Below are positions 30,665 to 43,262 of a stretch of DNA of 64,000 nucleotides, piece by piece. Positions within the stretch are counted from its first letter, which is position 1. Each line of letters begins with the position of its first letter. The DNA comes from Gracilariopsis chorda (Eukaryota; Rhodophyta; Florideophyceae; Gracilariales; Gracilariaceae). A program made the position numbers and the translations under genes. A model generated the notes under the pieces. That model searched no databases, was not told where the DNA came from, and was given only the letters and a program-made list of their open reading frames with translations. The DNA lies in assembly GCA_003194525.1 (NCBI GenBank), contig NBIV01000289.1, forward strand, positions 1 through 64,000, written 5' to 3'.

Positions 30665-33600
30665 AGGCGAGCCACCCCCCGAGGCAACAAAGCCTCACCA
30701 CAGAAACCGCGCGGTCTTATGAAGAACCTGATTCGGAACCGCACGATCCCACGGAAGCAACCCATACGGACGAAGATCTCAACCCTGGGAACATGCTAAC
30801 CGACCCGGTAATGCTCTTTAATCGAGCGCATTACAAAGTCCGTTTCTCGGTCGGTCTGGATTCCCAAGTCCAGATACCCGTCACTGGTGTCCTTGACACC
30901 GGCGCCGGGCCCAACTTGGTCCATGTGAATTCGCTTCCGCCCGGATGGCAATCGAAACTGCGTACTCGAGACCACCCGAACATTACGGATGCGTCTCGTA
31001 ACCGTATGCGGACTTTGGGTGTCATCCGCCTTTTTATCCGAATCGGTAACCTTGGTGTGTGGGACCACTTCTTAGTCTCAACAAACCTGGCCACCCCGTG
31101 CTTGCTCGGTACTACTTTTATCGACAAGCACGTGACGGCTATCTATCCACAACGGAAACAGGTTGCTTTTCACCACTCCCGACCGGTCGCACTCCTGAGC
31201 ACGTCTATGCGCACCCAAAGTATGACCGTACAAGAATCGCTTCCCACGACGGACAACTCGACATCGAATAAGATTCGTGTCGCCCGGGCGGTTAATATAC
31301 CGCCAATGACCCAAGCGGAGGTGCAGGTTACCGCTGACGTTGGAGGACTTTCGTTCCTCCAACTGAACCCAAAGACGGTAAAGAAGCGCCTCATGCTCAT
31401 GGCCAACGGCGTCATGGAACTTATCCCGAAACGGTCTTTCCGGGTCCTAGTTTCCAACTTTGGGAAAAGCCCGATACATCTGGCCAAGAACACCATAGTC
31501 GGTCTTGCCATGCCCGCACCGGTTGCCTTAATTTCACCGTCTCCATTCGTCGGGGACGACGAATCGAAGGAGGGGGCCCCAACACCCCAAAACGACAACC
31601 AGAACGGACAGGAACTACAGACCGAAGTGGTGGACCAGGACGGATGGAAGCAGAAAGTCCGCATCGGCGATGAATATGAGTCCGAACGGGAACGAATCAC
31701 CGACTTTGTGCAACCATTCTCGGATATGTGGGATGGACACTTGGGAGCAATCTCAATTGCCAAACACCGCATCCATCTGGAGGATGACTCTAAGCCAATC
31801 TTCCAGATGCCTTACCGAGCGAGACAGAAGAGACGTGACCTGGAAAGGGAAGAGGTCACGAAGCAACTCCGTGCGGGTGTGATAGAACCGTCGTCCGCAG
31901 AATGGGCCAGTCCGGTCGTATTTGCACCAAAGAAGGACGGCACTCTACGCTTTTGCGTAGACTACCGTCGCCTCAACGCAATGACCGTACGGGATACTTA
32001 TCCGATACCCAGAATGGATGAGTGCATTGACTCACTGGGCGATGCAGTGGTGTTTACCAGGCTAGATGCCAATAGCGGTTATTGGCAGTGCGCGGTAGAT
32101 GAGTCCGATCGGGATAAAACGACATTCATCTCCCACATGGGATTGTTCCGTTATGTTCGAATGCCGTTCGGTCTCAAAAAAGCACCTGCTACGTTCCAGA
32201 GGGCGCTGGACATCATCCTCTCACGGGTCAAGTGGCAATTCGCGCTAGTATATCTAGACGATGTCATAATATACTCCCGATCGGTCCAAGAGCATTTTGG
32301 GCATGTACAGACCGTACTGGAACTCCTTCGTTCGGCTGGCATCACTCTATGCCTGGAGATGTGCTTCTTCTTCCATCAGGCGGTCGACTATCTCGGCCAT
32401 GTGATCCGTCCAGGCAGGCTACAAGTGTCTGGCAAAGCTTGCGACGCTTTGCGGCAAGCGAAACCCCCTACCAACCAGACGGAACTCCGCTCGTTCCTTG
32501 GCCTATGCAACGTGTTCCGTCGCTTTGTATAGGGATTTGCTCGCATCGCCAGCCCGCTCAACCGGAAACTGGAGAAAGACCAGCCCTTCGAGTTTGAGAC
32601 ACTGACCGATGCGGAATATGAGGCGTTTGACGATCTGCGCCAACGTCTCATACGCCCACCAATCCTGGCCCTCCCCCGAAACGGATACAAGTACGTCCTG
32701 GACAAAGACGCTTGTAACACCCAGGTCGGATGCTGTCTCCTCCAGGAGCAATTTGAAGGTGATCTGCGACCGATCGGTTACTGGAGTCGGTCATTAAGCA
32801 AAACCGAACGGAAATACTCAACAACCGAACGGGAATGCTTGGCCGTAGTCTGGGCCATCTTGCATCTGCGACCGTACCTGGAAGGCACACGTTTCACTCT
32901 CCGAACGGACCATCACTCATTGAGGTGGATCCTCAATTTAGCCGATGCGTCCGGACGGTTAGCGAGGTGGAGACTCCGCCTCATGGAGTACGACTTCGAC
33001 GTCGTACACCGCCCGGGAGTAAAACACCAAGCAGCCGACGCCCTTTCCAGGATCCGTACGGACGGTGAGGATACAGAAGCACTGGAGGACGAGGTCCCGT
33101 GTCTGTTACTCGGAAGCGAGCCCGAAGCGGAAGAAACGCCAACAGTAACCACGGTTTGTTATGAAGGTATAGAAGAGACCGTCATGGCTGATTGGCCGTG
33201 GGAAGGACCAGTTGGACTGAAGCTACCCACGGTGCTCGAGGTGAACACCGAAATGGAGGACGTCAGTCCGATATCGGTGGAAGAGTTCCTGCAGGAGCAG
33301 GCGAAGGACCCCCTCTGCCTGTCCGCACGGGAGAAAGTAGGAGACGGGAAAGGTCTCTTTGACGTGAACCGAAACGGGATATTGGTAAGGAAGGCACCGC
33401 TCGATGGGGCCCTCCAATGGTACGTACCGGAGACTCTGCAAGCGAGACTCCTGTACTTGTCCCATTACCCCAGGTACGCCGGTCATCCGGGTGCTACAAA
33501 GATGTATAACACCCTCCGGCGGCACTACTATTGGCCCGGGATGGCCAACGACGTTTTCCAAACCGTACGGGATTGTCGCACATGCGTCTCCACTCGAGGG

Positions 33601-34854
33601 AGTCGCGAGCGACATCATAAGCTCCTGAAGCTTTTCCCAGCTGCGGGTCCACTGGAATTCGTCGCGATGGACATTCTCGGCCCATTTACGAGGTCCGCCA
33701 AGGGTCACCAATATGTCTTGGTAATCACCGATCGGTTCACTAAGTTCTGCCGCGCGATCCCATTGAGATCAACTACGGCGTCTGCCGTAGCCCAGGCTTT
33801 CCTGGAGAACTGGGTCTACCCGTACGGGATCCCGCTATATGTACTAACCGATAACGGAACCCAATTCGTCTCGAAGTTCTTCGAAGCGGTGTGCAGTATG
33901 CTTGGCGTCAAACATATAACCGCTACGGCCTATCACCCCCAAACTAATGGGCAGGCCGAACGGTTTAACAAGACCCTCGTGGAGCGCCTCCGCCACTACG
34001 TGGCCGAGCACCAGACCGCATGGCACGAGTACGTGCAGCCGCTGACCTATGCATACAATATGCAGGTCCACCGCACTACGGGTACCACCCCGTTTGATCT
34101 CGTGCTAACACGGCATCCGCCCGGCGTACAGGTGGAGACGTCACCCACGACGGTCCCCGATGACGGTCCGGACACCGCATCACCCGCGCAGGTGAAGCGA
34201 TACATCCTGGCCCGCCTTCGGGACGCTTTAGCATCTGCACGGACACGGACGACTCAGGCCCAGCACCAGTATAAGCTGGACTTTGACAGATCCGTACGGA
34301 CTCTCCCCCGGTTCAAGCCAGGCAACGAGGTTTACGTGGACCGACCGGAATGGATGCCGACAGCCCCACAGGCGGACGTCGACGAATACAACCGCAACTA
34401 CCGGAAATTGCTTCCGAAAACGACGGGACCGTTCCGCGTCGTAACCGCCACGGAGGATACCGTCGTCATCGACGAAGACGGCGTTGAAAACCGCGTCAGC
34501 ATCGACCGTATCACTCGGGCGCCACGGCGCACCACCCGCACGGACTCCTCCCGATCGGCGCAACCCCAGACGACGGCCGCACCGGACACAGACCCAACGG
34601 GCCCCTACGCCCACCAAACGGTCTCCCCTTCGACCCCGTCCGACGAACGACCACGTGAAGCGGTCGTAGACCGAATAGTCGGACATGAGGAAACCACAAA
34701 CGGGATGAGGTACCGAGTTCGGTGGTTCGAGTACCCACCCGAGGATGATACGCTCGAGCCCGCCGGTAATATCCCACAACACTTCGTTGCACGTTACTGG
34801 CGTCGTCGCCGCCGTTCACGCCGACAATCTGCACCTCGCACACCAACCCCGTGA
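30547..34854 (+). mobile_element. Ty3-B pol with C-terminal chromodomain
   Basis: In order: aspartic protease (VLDTGAGPNLVHV), reverse transcriptase (FCVDYRRLNAMT, FTRLDANSGYWQ, FGLKKAPATFQRA, the YLDD box), RNase H (FTLRTDHHSLRWIL, HQAADALSR), integrase zinc finger (HYPRYAGHPGATKMYNTL, CRTC) and catalytic core (AMDILGPF, LTDNGTQF, AYHPQTNGQAERFNKTL), and a chromodomain at about 34660-34810 (DRIVGHEE...YRVRWFEYPPEDDTLEP). It looks nearly whole. The chromodomain places it among chromoviruses. Confidence 0.95.
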
Positions 34855-35185
34855 CTGATCACGCGAAACCGTCACAACCCCTGCACGCTATTGGCTAATC
34901 TTTTCGATGCCAACCGTGCACCGTTATTTGCGGACAACCAAGGCTGGCATTCCGCCGCCAGCCAAAATTTTCGTAATATGATTGGCCGGTCTTTCCGCCA
35001 CCAGCAAATGACCTCAACACGGCGACCTCCTCATCCGCCTCCCAAACCTCATCACCCGATACGGAGTATCTCAACCTAAGAGGGGAGGGGGGGGGCGGGT
35101 AATAACAGATAAGGAAGAAGCCTAGAAAGAATAACACACAACCAAGCACACACTTTATTGAGATGAAGTAAGACCACGAGGAACC

Positions 35186-35824
35186 CTAACGAACGCGACC
35201 ACGGCCACGACCAGGAGTCTGGGCACGGGCAGACCGCCTCGGGATCGGAGGCAAGCTCCCCTCCCTCGACGAGGCAGACCAAACCGTGGCGGGCTCGGAA
35301 ACGACGACGCTGGGCGGACCGCTGGGAGGACCAGACGCCGGCGCCTGAGGCATCGGCTCATCCTCATAAAGGTCAACCCTTTCGTTCACCACCGCGGGCG
35401 CGACAGCGGATGGAGCCCCCCGACCGCCATGGGACTCCTTATATAGGTCAGTGATGGCCTGGGAAGCGATACGCTCACCCTCCATCCGCAAGGTCAAATC
35501 GTCCAACGTGGGAGCCTCTCCGGTAGGAGGACCCGCAGTACCCTCCGGACGGGCAAGGGCAACAGCAACGGCCAACGTGGCCGGATTGTTCGAGGCCATT
35601 TCGGGATCGTAGGCTTCAGCTTCCATAAAGAGGTGGCCATACAGTTCCAACGACCGAACCGAGTGGACGCGGATACTCTCCAGGAGACGCATCTGCTCCT
35701 CAGCAGTCCGCCTCATCATCTGACCGAACGGACGGCGAGCGAATGCATACCCAGGCAACGACCGCCACGGCGCGGTTATAAACGCCCGTACGGACAATAA
35801 CCGGGTTAATGCAGCCCCGCCCAT
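35186..35824 (-). other. Antisense open frame between pol and 3' LTR of Ty3-B
   Basis: This is a 212-residue frame opposite to gag-pol, uninterrupted. It has an N-terminal helical part (MMRRTAEEQMRLLESIRVHSVRSLEL), then Ala/Pro/Glu-rich text and a basic Gly-Arg tail (GRGRGRVR). No known domain, signal peptide or membrane segment is seen. Its place matches the antisense region of Ty3-A, but I see no clear residue-level likeness between them. Confidence 0.55.
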
Positions 35825-36435
35825 GCCACCTCGCGACCCTCATAGGACGTGTACCAGGACGCCCCCTTGGCTACGGTATGCACCATCCCCCTCCAGCCGC
35901 CACGTACCCCCGGTACCTCTGTCCACGCCGGGCAGTAAGTGGACGTTGGGACTGTCGGAACACTGCGCCGTCGCAACCGCTTGGAAGGTAATGGCTCATA
36001 CCGACGGGAACACGACGCCCGCCCTGGAACCCGACCGCTCTCCGATCTCCGCCCACCTCGCAACTGGCCAAAGGCCTCAAGACCAAGACCGTTCGGGAGA
36101 AACTGACATATTCTCCCCCCGGCCTGGGCAGGCCACTTCGGTGCGCCCGCGCCTATCGCGCGTGGCTCGGCGCCTGGGCATGCTGTGCTGTTCCTACACG
36201 GCGATGCTACCCCCTAAAGTGTGCGGTGCATTCCGCTATTGGGAGAAGGCGGCGCGAACCGCTTGATGGAAAGGGCGGGGCGTCCCGCCATTCGGTATGA
36301 TGGCGCGCCACTCGCCAATGGATTTCGGCATTCAACCGAACGGTCGACAAAGGCGTACCTCCTGACCGAATTGCACTTACCTCCGCCATCGCGACCGACC
36401 GGACGTGGGCGCGCTACGAGGACGTGGCGCGAACT

Positions 36436-36446
36436 AAGAAGGGAGG
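36436..36446 (+). other. Polypurine tract of Ty3-B
   Basis: AAGAAGGGAGG lies two bases before the 3' LTR on the coding strand, as expected for plus-strand priming. Confidence 0.8.
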
Positions 36447-36448
36447 TA

Positions 36449-37056
36449 TGTGGAATAGCGGACGTGCGGGTAAGGTGGGGAATGCGAGTAACCGAGCGGA
36501 TGACGGACCGGGAATCGGACAGGTTTTACACGTGCGTGCTTATGCACATGATCAGAACGCGTACCGAGATTTTCCGTGCGGTACACTAATTTTTAGTATT
36601 TCTAGCTAGGGTAGTATTAGTGACCCATGTGCGGCCGACGGGCCTGCACCTCGGGGCCCATTACAGTGCCCTCGAGGTGAGCCACTAGGGCCTGGGCTAG
36701 TATATAGGTACCACTACGGTCACTACCCCTTTTCGAGTAAAGCCAGACGTTCCTTGACCAAGTCTACGAGCACCTACTTCTAGTTCGCGATACAGACGGC
36801 GCACTAGGTAGCGCAGCTAGTCCGACCGGTCACCACTAGTGGTACACGACCACCAACACCCAACGCGTGCACACTGGCCACGCCTGGCGCAGTTGTCCGT
36901 CCGGTTCCACCGCCCTCGCCCGACGTCTCCTGACCGACCGCTTCGGATCCTTGAGCCCATCCTCCGTCCGGGCTTCCTAGGAAACTACACCCACCAACCG
37001 CTGAAGCCTCGACCGACCGGTTGGCACCTCTCATTTAAGCACTACGCTTCCCCACA
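36449..37056 (+). repeat. 3' LTR of Ty3-B
   Basis: This 608-bp direct repeat of 27828-28435 differs from it at about four positions as compared by eye. Confidence 0.95.
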
Positions 37057-37061
37057 AAGGA
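37057..37061. repeat. Target-site duplication of Ty3-B, right copy
   Basis: AAGGA matches 27823-27827. Confidence 0.95.
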
Positions 37062-38929
37062 GCGTAGTTCCGTTTGAGTGGCGGGTTCCTTCACTTGACG
37101 GAGCGACTTAACTCGGGCTTCCTCGATCATCACACGCCCAGGGCGGATTATGTGGCCCAGATACTTCACTGTATCTGTAAAGAACTCACATTTCCTCAAC
37201 TTGAGAGTAACTCCAGCTTCACGTAGCGTGGCCATGATATCTCTCACGTGTGTGAGGTGGTCATCCAGATTATCTGAGAATACTATGATATCGTCCAGGT
37301 AGACGAGGCATGTACGCCATTTGAAGTGAGCCAGTAGTATGTCGATAGCACGCTGGAAAGTAGCGGGAGCATTGGTCAAACCAAAAGGCATCCGTTTGAA
37401 ACGGTAGAGTCCGGAGTGACAGACAAAAGTAGTCTTGTCGCGGTCCTGTTCCCTGACGGGCACCTGCCAGTATCCCCAATTGGCGTCTAGAGCCGTGAAA
37501 ACGGTAGCATTTCCCAGTGAATCGATGTACTCATCCATTCGTGGGATCGGGTACACATCCTTGATGGTTACGGCGTTCAGTCGACGGTAGTCGACGCAAA
37601 AGCGCCAGGATCCATCCTGTTTCGGGGCCAGTACCACAGGGGATGCCCACGGCGACTGAGCCGGTTCTATTACTCCAGCTCGGAGCATCTTTTCCACTTG
37701 GAATTCTTCCTCTTCTCGAGCTTTAGGGCCTGCCCTATAGGGGTGCTGAGCGATCGGCCTGGTATCAGGTAGCAAGTCAATCCGGTGCTCCGTTGTAGTA
37801 ATCTCCCCTAGGGAGCCATCCCACATCGTGGTGAAATTCCGTAGCATCTCACGGAGACGTTCACGGTGCGATTCCGGCACATGACCGAGGTCAAGTTCCT
37901 CGAGTTCTTTCACGGATCAATCCGGTCGTAACTCGTTGGAACCGGCTTAGCATCCGAGCATTTCGGCATTTGGAGGGCAGTGTCCTCCCACTCCTTAGAG
38001 TGAACGAGACCGAGCACATCTGCGGCGGCCATTCTCGTGGGAACCATCGCGGTGGGGTGGGGCATTACCGAACCAATGACTTGGTTTTTCACCAGTGACT
38101 GGGGCGTAGAGCCTAGATTGGCGACCAGCACGTTGAATGGTTTGTCGGGCTCAATTTGAGCTACTTCGTTCGCCACGGGGAGTTGATACCTATCATATAA
38201 GGATGAAAAGGGTTGAATTATTCGTAAACCGTGTTGACGGGAAGTGACTCGTACCCAAACTTGGGATTCCGGTGGAAGTTGGACAGACGCGGCAACGCGG
38301 AGCTTTTTAGAGTCCCGGGAAGCCGGTGGGGGTTCCGGCGCAGCAGGTAATGGAACGTGCTTCTTCGAGGCACGTCGTAGAGGACGACGTACGATCGGAA
38401 CGGAGGAGCCGTCTTCCATTTCCACAGGTCTTAGACGGGGCCTGATGGCATCGACGAATCTGTCACAGAAGTCGCATCCCATGATCAAAGGGGCGGCAAG
38501 TTTCCGACAAACAATACAGTTGAGTTTCACAAGAAAGGAGCCAAGGCGCACGACCAGGTCGATTGTCCCAACCGTTGATAACGGGTTATCATTCGCATCC
38601 GCGACATCCGGTATCACGCCTTGGCGGATCTGACACTGCAATGACGGTGGCAGGAGCAACTCAACGATGAAGTTTGGGCCTGCACATGTGTCCAAAACAG
38701 TGAGAACTCGCACCATAAACTGGGTGGAAAGGCCAAGGTGAGCATATACCTTGTAGTTTCTCTTGGCCATTACCAAAACTCTGTCCGGGAACCGGTTGTT
38801 TCGAACACGTTTCCACGGTCGACGCAGAACACTAAAGTGTTCAGAGTTCACGTCTGAGACGGTCTGTTTCCTAGTAAGGATTTTGACCGGGGAGCGAGGC
38901 AGTGACGCCTCGGGCACCTTCAACCTCAA
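37062..38929 (-). mobile_element. Ty3-A pol, 5' part: protease and reverse transcriptase
   Basis: Reading right to left: a protease region with VLDTCAGPNFIVE, a linker, then the RT palm and fingers (EHRIDLLPDTRPIAQHPYRA, FCVDYRRLNAVTIKDVYPIP, FTALDANWGYWQVPV, FGLTNAPATFQRA, YLDD box, KYLGHIIRPGR). Ty3-B lies directly after the RT thumb, and the rest of pol continues at 24186-27822. Confidence 0.9.
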
Positions 38930-39011
38930 CTCTGAGGGCGCCTCTCCCGTAGGTAAGACTCCTGAATCAGTTTTCCTGAGCCCGTTCCGCCTGAGGCGGG
39001 GTCTCAGAGTT

Positions 39012-41120
39012 CTAAACCACTAGCAGTGGAGCGCTAGCGGGGGTGTCTTGTCGAACAAGACGGAGGTTAGTGACCTGCTCAGCAGTGGAAAGAAACGCGT
39101 GTCGCGGGTTCGTATCCGGGATATTCCGGGGGGAGTCCGTCTTCGCCCGTAAGTACGATGCAATCGGAATGGTCTGCTTCTCCGCTGGAGTAAGGGCTTC
39201 ATAGTTACTGATCACTCGGGTTACTTCTCTCAAAGTGAGGATGCAGTCCGGTGAAATGTGAGCGTGTTCGTAACATATTTGGCATATGACTCCGGAGCGG
39301 GGGGGCGGCTGACCGGAACGAGCATCCGTGTGTCTCACCGCTGGGCGGGTATCATTCCATCCGGGACGACTCTGCCGGAGGGCACCATTCGAATAGGGGA
39401 TGCGAGGTCCGTGAACACGGGGTCCGTCAACATACAGCAGGGAATTCTCCTGAGCTGTGTCGTAGGACGCATCCGTCGTGGACGGCAGTTCCGTTGTCGG
39501 AATAGACTGAGCACCGGCCTGAGCGAGGTACACGTTATCGTAGTCCCTTGAAGGGCGTCCACTCGCTGCTAGCGATAAAGATGGTGAACTGGCTTCCATG
39601 ATCAACGCCTTGGCGGGACGAGACTTCGATTCAGGGATACGAGCTCGAAGTGCATCACCTTCCGCTTGCGCGTGTCGAATCAACTCCAGGTAGGTGGTGT
39701 TACGACGATCCTCCCGATATCGGGCCACCAGCGTACGGATTGCCGGATACAATCCATCGATGTACATGGTGCAGCGCTCTCCAGAGGAGTAAACATTGCC
39801 ACACCTGTGGAAAGCCTTATTAAGGCGTACCGAGAATTCGGTTTCCGTCTCTCCAGATTTCTGGCGGGTATCGCGTAAAGCGAGAATAGCCGCTTGAATA
39901 GCGTTGTTCGTCGCGTAGGATTGCAAGAGGTACTGAACCGCTTCCGGCCAGCACGTTACACCTCCTTCGGAGGCTCGGGAAGAACCTCTTACAGAGTTGT
40001 ATTGATCCTCGGCGAGGCCACGTACAAAATACGGTAGGGCAATAAACGCCTGTCCTTCGTTCATACCAAGTATGTCCACTTCGGAAACGAACCTTCCGAG
40101 GAAGTGTAACACCAATATGGGATCCTCTCCAGAAAAGGACTGGTTACGAAGGGAAAGCTGCATACGCTTTATGCAGTCCTTCACCTTACCCGTACGACGG
40201 GGTGTACGATCCAATGAGGAGTCCTCAAGCCGATAATATCGGTACGATACCAACCTCTTGTAGAGGGGATTAGTACATTTGAGCTCCCTCAATCCTAAGT
40301 GTTTCCTTCCCTTCCTCCGGGGGCAAATCACACCTTGGGTGGAAGAAGACCGTTTAGAATGGGACGGGCGTCGGCGACGATCATCGTCCGACGAAGAATC
40401 CGACGACACCGAACCATCAGAATGGTGAGAATCCTGTGAAGACAGGGAGGAATCCGACGAGTCTGTATCATGCTTGGGCTGCTTCTTACGAGTGCGGCGG
40501 GTAGAATCTTTCATCTCGCGCTTCGCTTTTTGCGAGACAGCAGCGGCCTCCCCCGGGATGTTGTCATCCATCAAGATAGTTTGCTCCAACGTCCTCAGAC
40601 GGGCACTGACACCATCAAATCGGGTTTCCACATTCTCAACACAGTTGGAAGGACCACCAAAACATTCCAACACAGTGTTGACATCCGCCCTTAAGAGGCG
40701 AATGTCCTCAGCCAAATCCTTCATAGAAGAGGTATCAAACCTGACACGCAGGACTTCAAACTCCTCCACGAGGGTATTGTGTGCTTCACGCATCTCCTCA
40801 AGCTGCGCTTGGACACTAGGGGGGGCGTCGGTATCGGGTTCTCCCCTCCGGGGTGCAGCTACATCGGCAGAAGCCGGGTCAACACCAGAGTTGGGAGCGT
40901 CCTTCAACGCCTTAGGCGGGGGTTTCTGGGCTCTCGACGAGTCTTGGCCCTTCGACTTGCCTTTCAAGGTGGCACGTCGAGGGTGGCCAGCGGGGACCTT
41001 CGAGATCTCTGCCTGTTCCACGTCACTGACGGAACGACTCCGCGTGACAACGGGTTCGGCGGAGGATGGTTGCCGAGACATGTGTAGACCAAAAACTCCC
41101 ACGAAGTGGTAAGAAACCAA
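39012..41120 (-). mobile_element. Ty3-A gag
   Basis: This is an open frame of about 700 residues. It has an N-terminal disordered and coiled-coil part (VQAQLEEMREAHNTLVEEFEV), Ser/Asp-rich middle, a capsid-like helical part (QSFSGEDPILVLHFLGRFVSEV...ALPYFVRGLAEDQYNSV, ETEFSVRLNKAFHRCGNVYS), and a zinc knuckle CQICYEHAHISPDC of the CX2CX4HX4C form near the C-terminus. The capsid part is plainly related to that of Ty3-B (FSGSDPIAVLGFLQRF). Confidence 0.9.
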
Positions 41121-41175
41121 AAGTTTGGACAGTGAATCTCCGAGGAGAGGTAATACAAAACCTAACCGTTTCCGA

Positions 41176-41193
41176 TTCTAGGTCGGGAGACCA
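41176..41193 (-). other. Primer-binding site of Ty3-A
   Basis: Read on minus, TGGTCTCCCGACCTAGAA lies three bases inside the 5' LTR. It is followed by TCGGA, so the match to a tRNA 3' end could extend through the T-loop. Confidence 0.85.
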
Positions 41194-41196
41194 CTT

Positions 41197-42101
41197 TGTA
41201 GTGCAATACCCGCAAGCGGGACAACACACGAAGACGTTCGGAATCTTCCCCTCTGGAGGATAACACAGCGAACGGAGCCTCTCCGGATGAGCACGACGAA
41301 GTCGGGTTGTAAAGCCGAGGCTCACCCTCACGCCAAGCGGGGAGAGTTGAAACGGTAGGATTAGGATCACCACGAATGGGAAAACAGCCCTTCCAAGGAG
41401 TACGAGTCCACGTAAGTGGGGGAAGACGTCACGGGATACCGGCACGAGAGACACGCGTCAGCGGTGACGAGCAACCACACAAAGGGGTAGAAACCACGAG
41501 AGTGGGGTAAGGGAAATAAGGGGGATGCCCGATTGGGGGCGACGGGGGTGTGGGCCAACGGGAACACGAAAAAAAAGGTACAAAGGAACCCTATACAGGG
41601 GCGAGAACACGGCGGTGGTGAATTAGGTGACAAGTGCCCAAGGCGGTGATACTCCTAGTGACGCAGGGTGGATAGGTCTACCGTTAGTAACGCGGCTTTA
41701 CCTCCGAGAAGTGTAGAAGACTCGCGAAAGCGGAAAAGACTTAGAGCCAAGAACCATGGTTGGGAAAGTTTACTCAGTGTCAGGGCGAGGTCGCCGAGCC
41801 ACTATATAGTGTAGTAATCTCCCTACTGTAGCGTAGATAAATAATAAATAATAAATATATGTTAACTAAATGTCCACACCGTGGTGCCAACCTCCTGTTG
41901 ACTATCCGTGTCACACGTGGTCCACTCACGCCTTGGGCGGCACACGGTGCATGCACAGGTGTGCACCTGGCGCACAGTGCGGATCCGCAGAGGGCTGAGA
42001 CACCCGCTAATAGCGGTAGTAATCATAAACACGCGAAAGCGGCAAAAACACCAAAGTCCACAGGGCATCGCTGAGTCTTCCTCCTTGAGGATTGCACTTC
42101 A
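41197..42101 (-). repeat. 5' LTR of Ty3-A
   Basis: This 905-bp direct repeat of 21123-22025 is bounded by TGTAGTGCAA and TTGCACTTCA. Confidence 0.95.
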
Positions 42102-42106
42102 CGATT
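42102..42106. repeat. Target-site duplication of Ty3-A, right copy
   Basis: CGATT matches 21118-21122. Confidence 0.95.
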
Positions 42107-42181
42107 GAACCAAACAAGAGCTCATCAGATCACCAAAGACTGAAGAAGAATTTAATGAAACATATCACTCAAGCATATTAA
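42107..42181 (+). pseudogene. Harbinger transposase, C-terminal end
   Basis: Directly after the duplication the transposase frame resumes: EPNKSSSDHQRLKKNLMKHI and a TAA stop at 42179-42181. This matches the helical ends of such transposases (HxxLxxDLxxHI pattern), so the LTR element cut the gene some 25 codons before its stop. Confidence 0.8.
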
Positions 42182-42183
42182 TA

Positions 42184-43262
42184 TCAATCAATGAGTACCT
42201 CGATTCCTACTTTGCTGGATGTCGAATTGCGAGGAGTTCTGATCAGGTCACCGGAAATAGCACTGCCATTATTACTCGCGAGAGTGTTCGGGTTGTTCCA
42301 ATCGTTACTACCTTTTGGAGTATCCAACCTCTTCATCAGACTTTTTTCTACCCTTGCGAGTATTTTCTCTTTTAAATCTTCCGATATGTTTGTGCTTAAA
42401 AGCGACAGCTGATGGCGTTCTTCTTCTCGGGCGTCCTTCATTAAAAGATACTGCTGCTTATGGTGGTTCGTTACCATTATACTTTCCAATTGTTTTTTCT
42501 TAATACTGTTGCTCTCGAACGAGGCTTCACTGAGGCGCTTTATACCACGTGCTCCTTCATCTACCGATGCAATTAAGTGTGCCTCCAGCTTGGCTTTCTT
42601 GGTACCAATCGGGCGAGAGTCATTCTTTTTCGCCACACAGTTGGTCGAATTGGTTTCACATTCCGTTTTAACACCAGCACTGTCAATGTTTTTATCCTTG
42701 CCAACTTCATCCATTTGTTCTACATTTTCAACTGGTTTTGCGAAACCTTCCATTTCTGCACACAACGGAACATTAAAATCCTCCTTAACACTAGCGAGGT
42801 TCTGTGTACTTTGCCATACATCTAAATGCAATTTTCCTTCTGTCATCCACTCCCACACCTTGACATACTTAACTTTTGGTCCGATTGGGACCCCTGCGCT
42901 TCGGTCGAAGGCACGATACACTTCGGCGATAGCTATCATTTCATTATAAAGACCGGTGACTGCTCTAATGATATCAGAATGCGATGGATTTCCAGTAACC
43001 TTTGCAGATAAAACTTTCTGGTAACATCCTTCAAACTTCAGCACGTAACGCTTGACGTTTTTGTAATGCGCAAAAACTGCAAGTCCAGTTCTTGAGAAAG
43101 TATTGGGATGAAATGTGTCATCTTTGCGAATTTGTTCCTTCAGAATAGTGTTGTACTTTTTTCTATCGTTTTGTGAAAGATAGAAGCCTTTTGAGCATTA
43201 CCTGCAATTGGGTCTTGGGAAGCCGACAAAAATGCTTTTGCTGCCATCAGTGACTCTTCTGC
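42184..43262 (-). pseudogene. Harbinger Myb/NAM-like accessory protein
   Basis: This is the second gene of the transposon, needed for transposase DNA binding in characterised Harbinger elements. It reads AAKAFLSASQDPIAGNAQKA (start of a Myb/SANT-like domain), then in the next frame KKYNTILKEQIRKDD, FAHYKNVKRYVLKFEGCYQK, VKVWEWM, and later RPIGTKKAKLEA, the typical motif of NAM-associated C-terminal regions, followed by a helical tail. One frame change near 43140-43180 separates the first block from the rest, so it is probably inactive. The uninterrupted part covers 42184 to about 43197. The stop lies 2 bp from that of the transposase. Confidence 0.75.

Larger units (their letters stand above)
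27828..37056 (+). mobile_element. Ty3 chromovirus Ty3-B, inserted in Ty3-A pol
   Basis: The element is 9,229 bp, coding strand plus, with two 608-bp LTRs, PBS, gag, pol (protease, RT, RNase H, integrase, chromodomain), an antisense open frame and a polypurine tract. Target duplication AAGGA. By eye the LTRs differ at about four positions (under 1%), so the insertion is recent. It looks nearly whole, with about one break in pol. gag and pol overlap for about 118 bases in different frames (pol is -1 relative to gag), consistent with programmed frameshifting. Confidence 0.97.
21123..42101 (-). mobile_element. Ty3 chromovirus Ty3-A, nested host of Ty3-B
   Basis: The element is LTR-bounded, with coding strand minus. 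It is 20,979 bp as it stands, or about 11.7 kb once Ty3-B and its duplication are set aside. Order on the minus strand: 5' LTR (41197-42101), PBS, gag, protease, reverse transcriptase, RNase H, integrase with C-terminal chromodomain, an antisense open-frame region, polypurine tract, 3' LTR (21123-22025). Target duplication CGATT. By eye the two LTRs differ at about 20 of 904 positions, so it is fairly recent but older than Ty3-B. It is broken, with a handful of breaks in pol besides the Ty3-B insertion. Confidence 0.95.
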
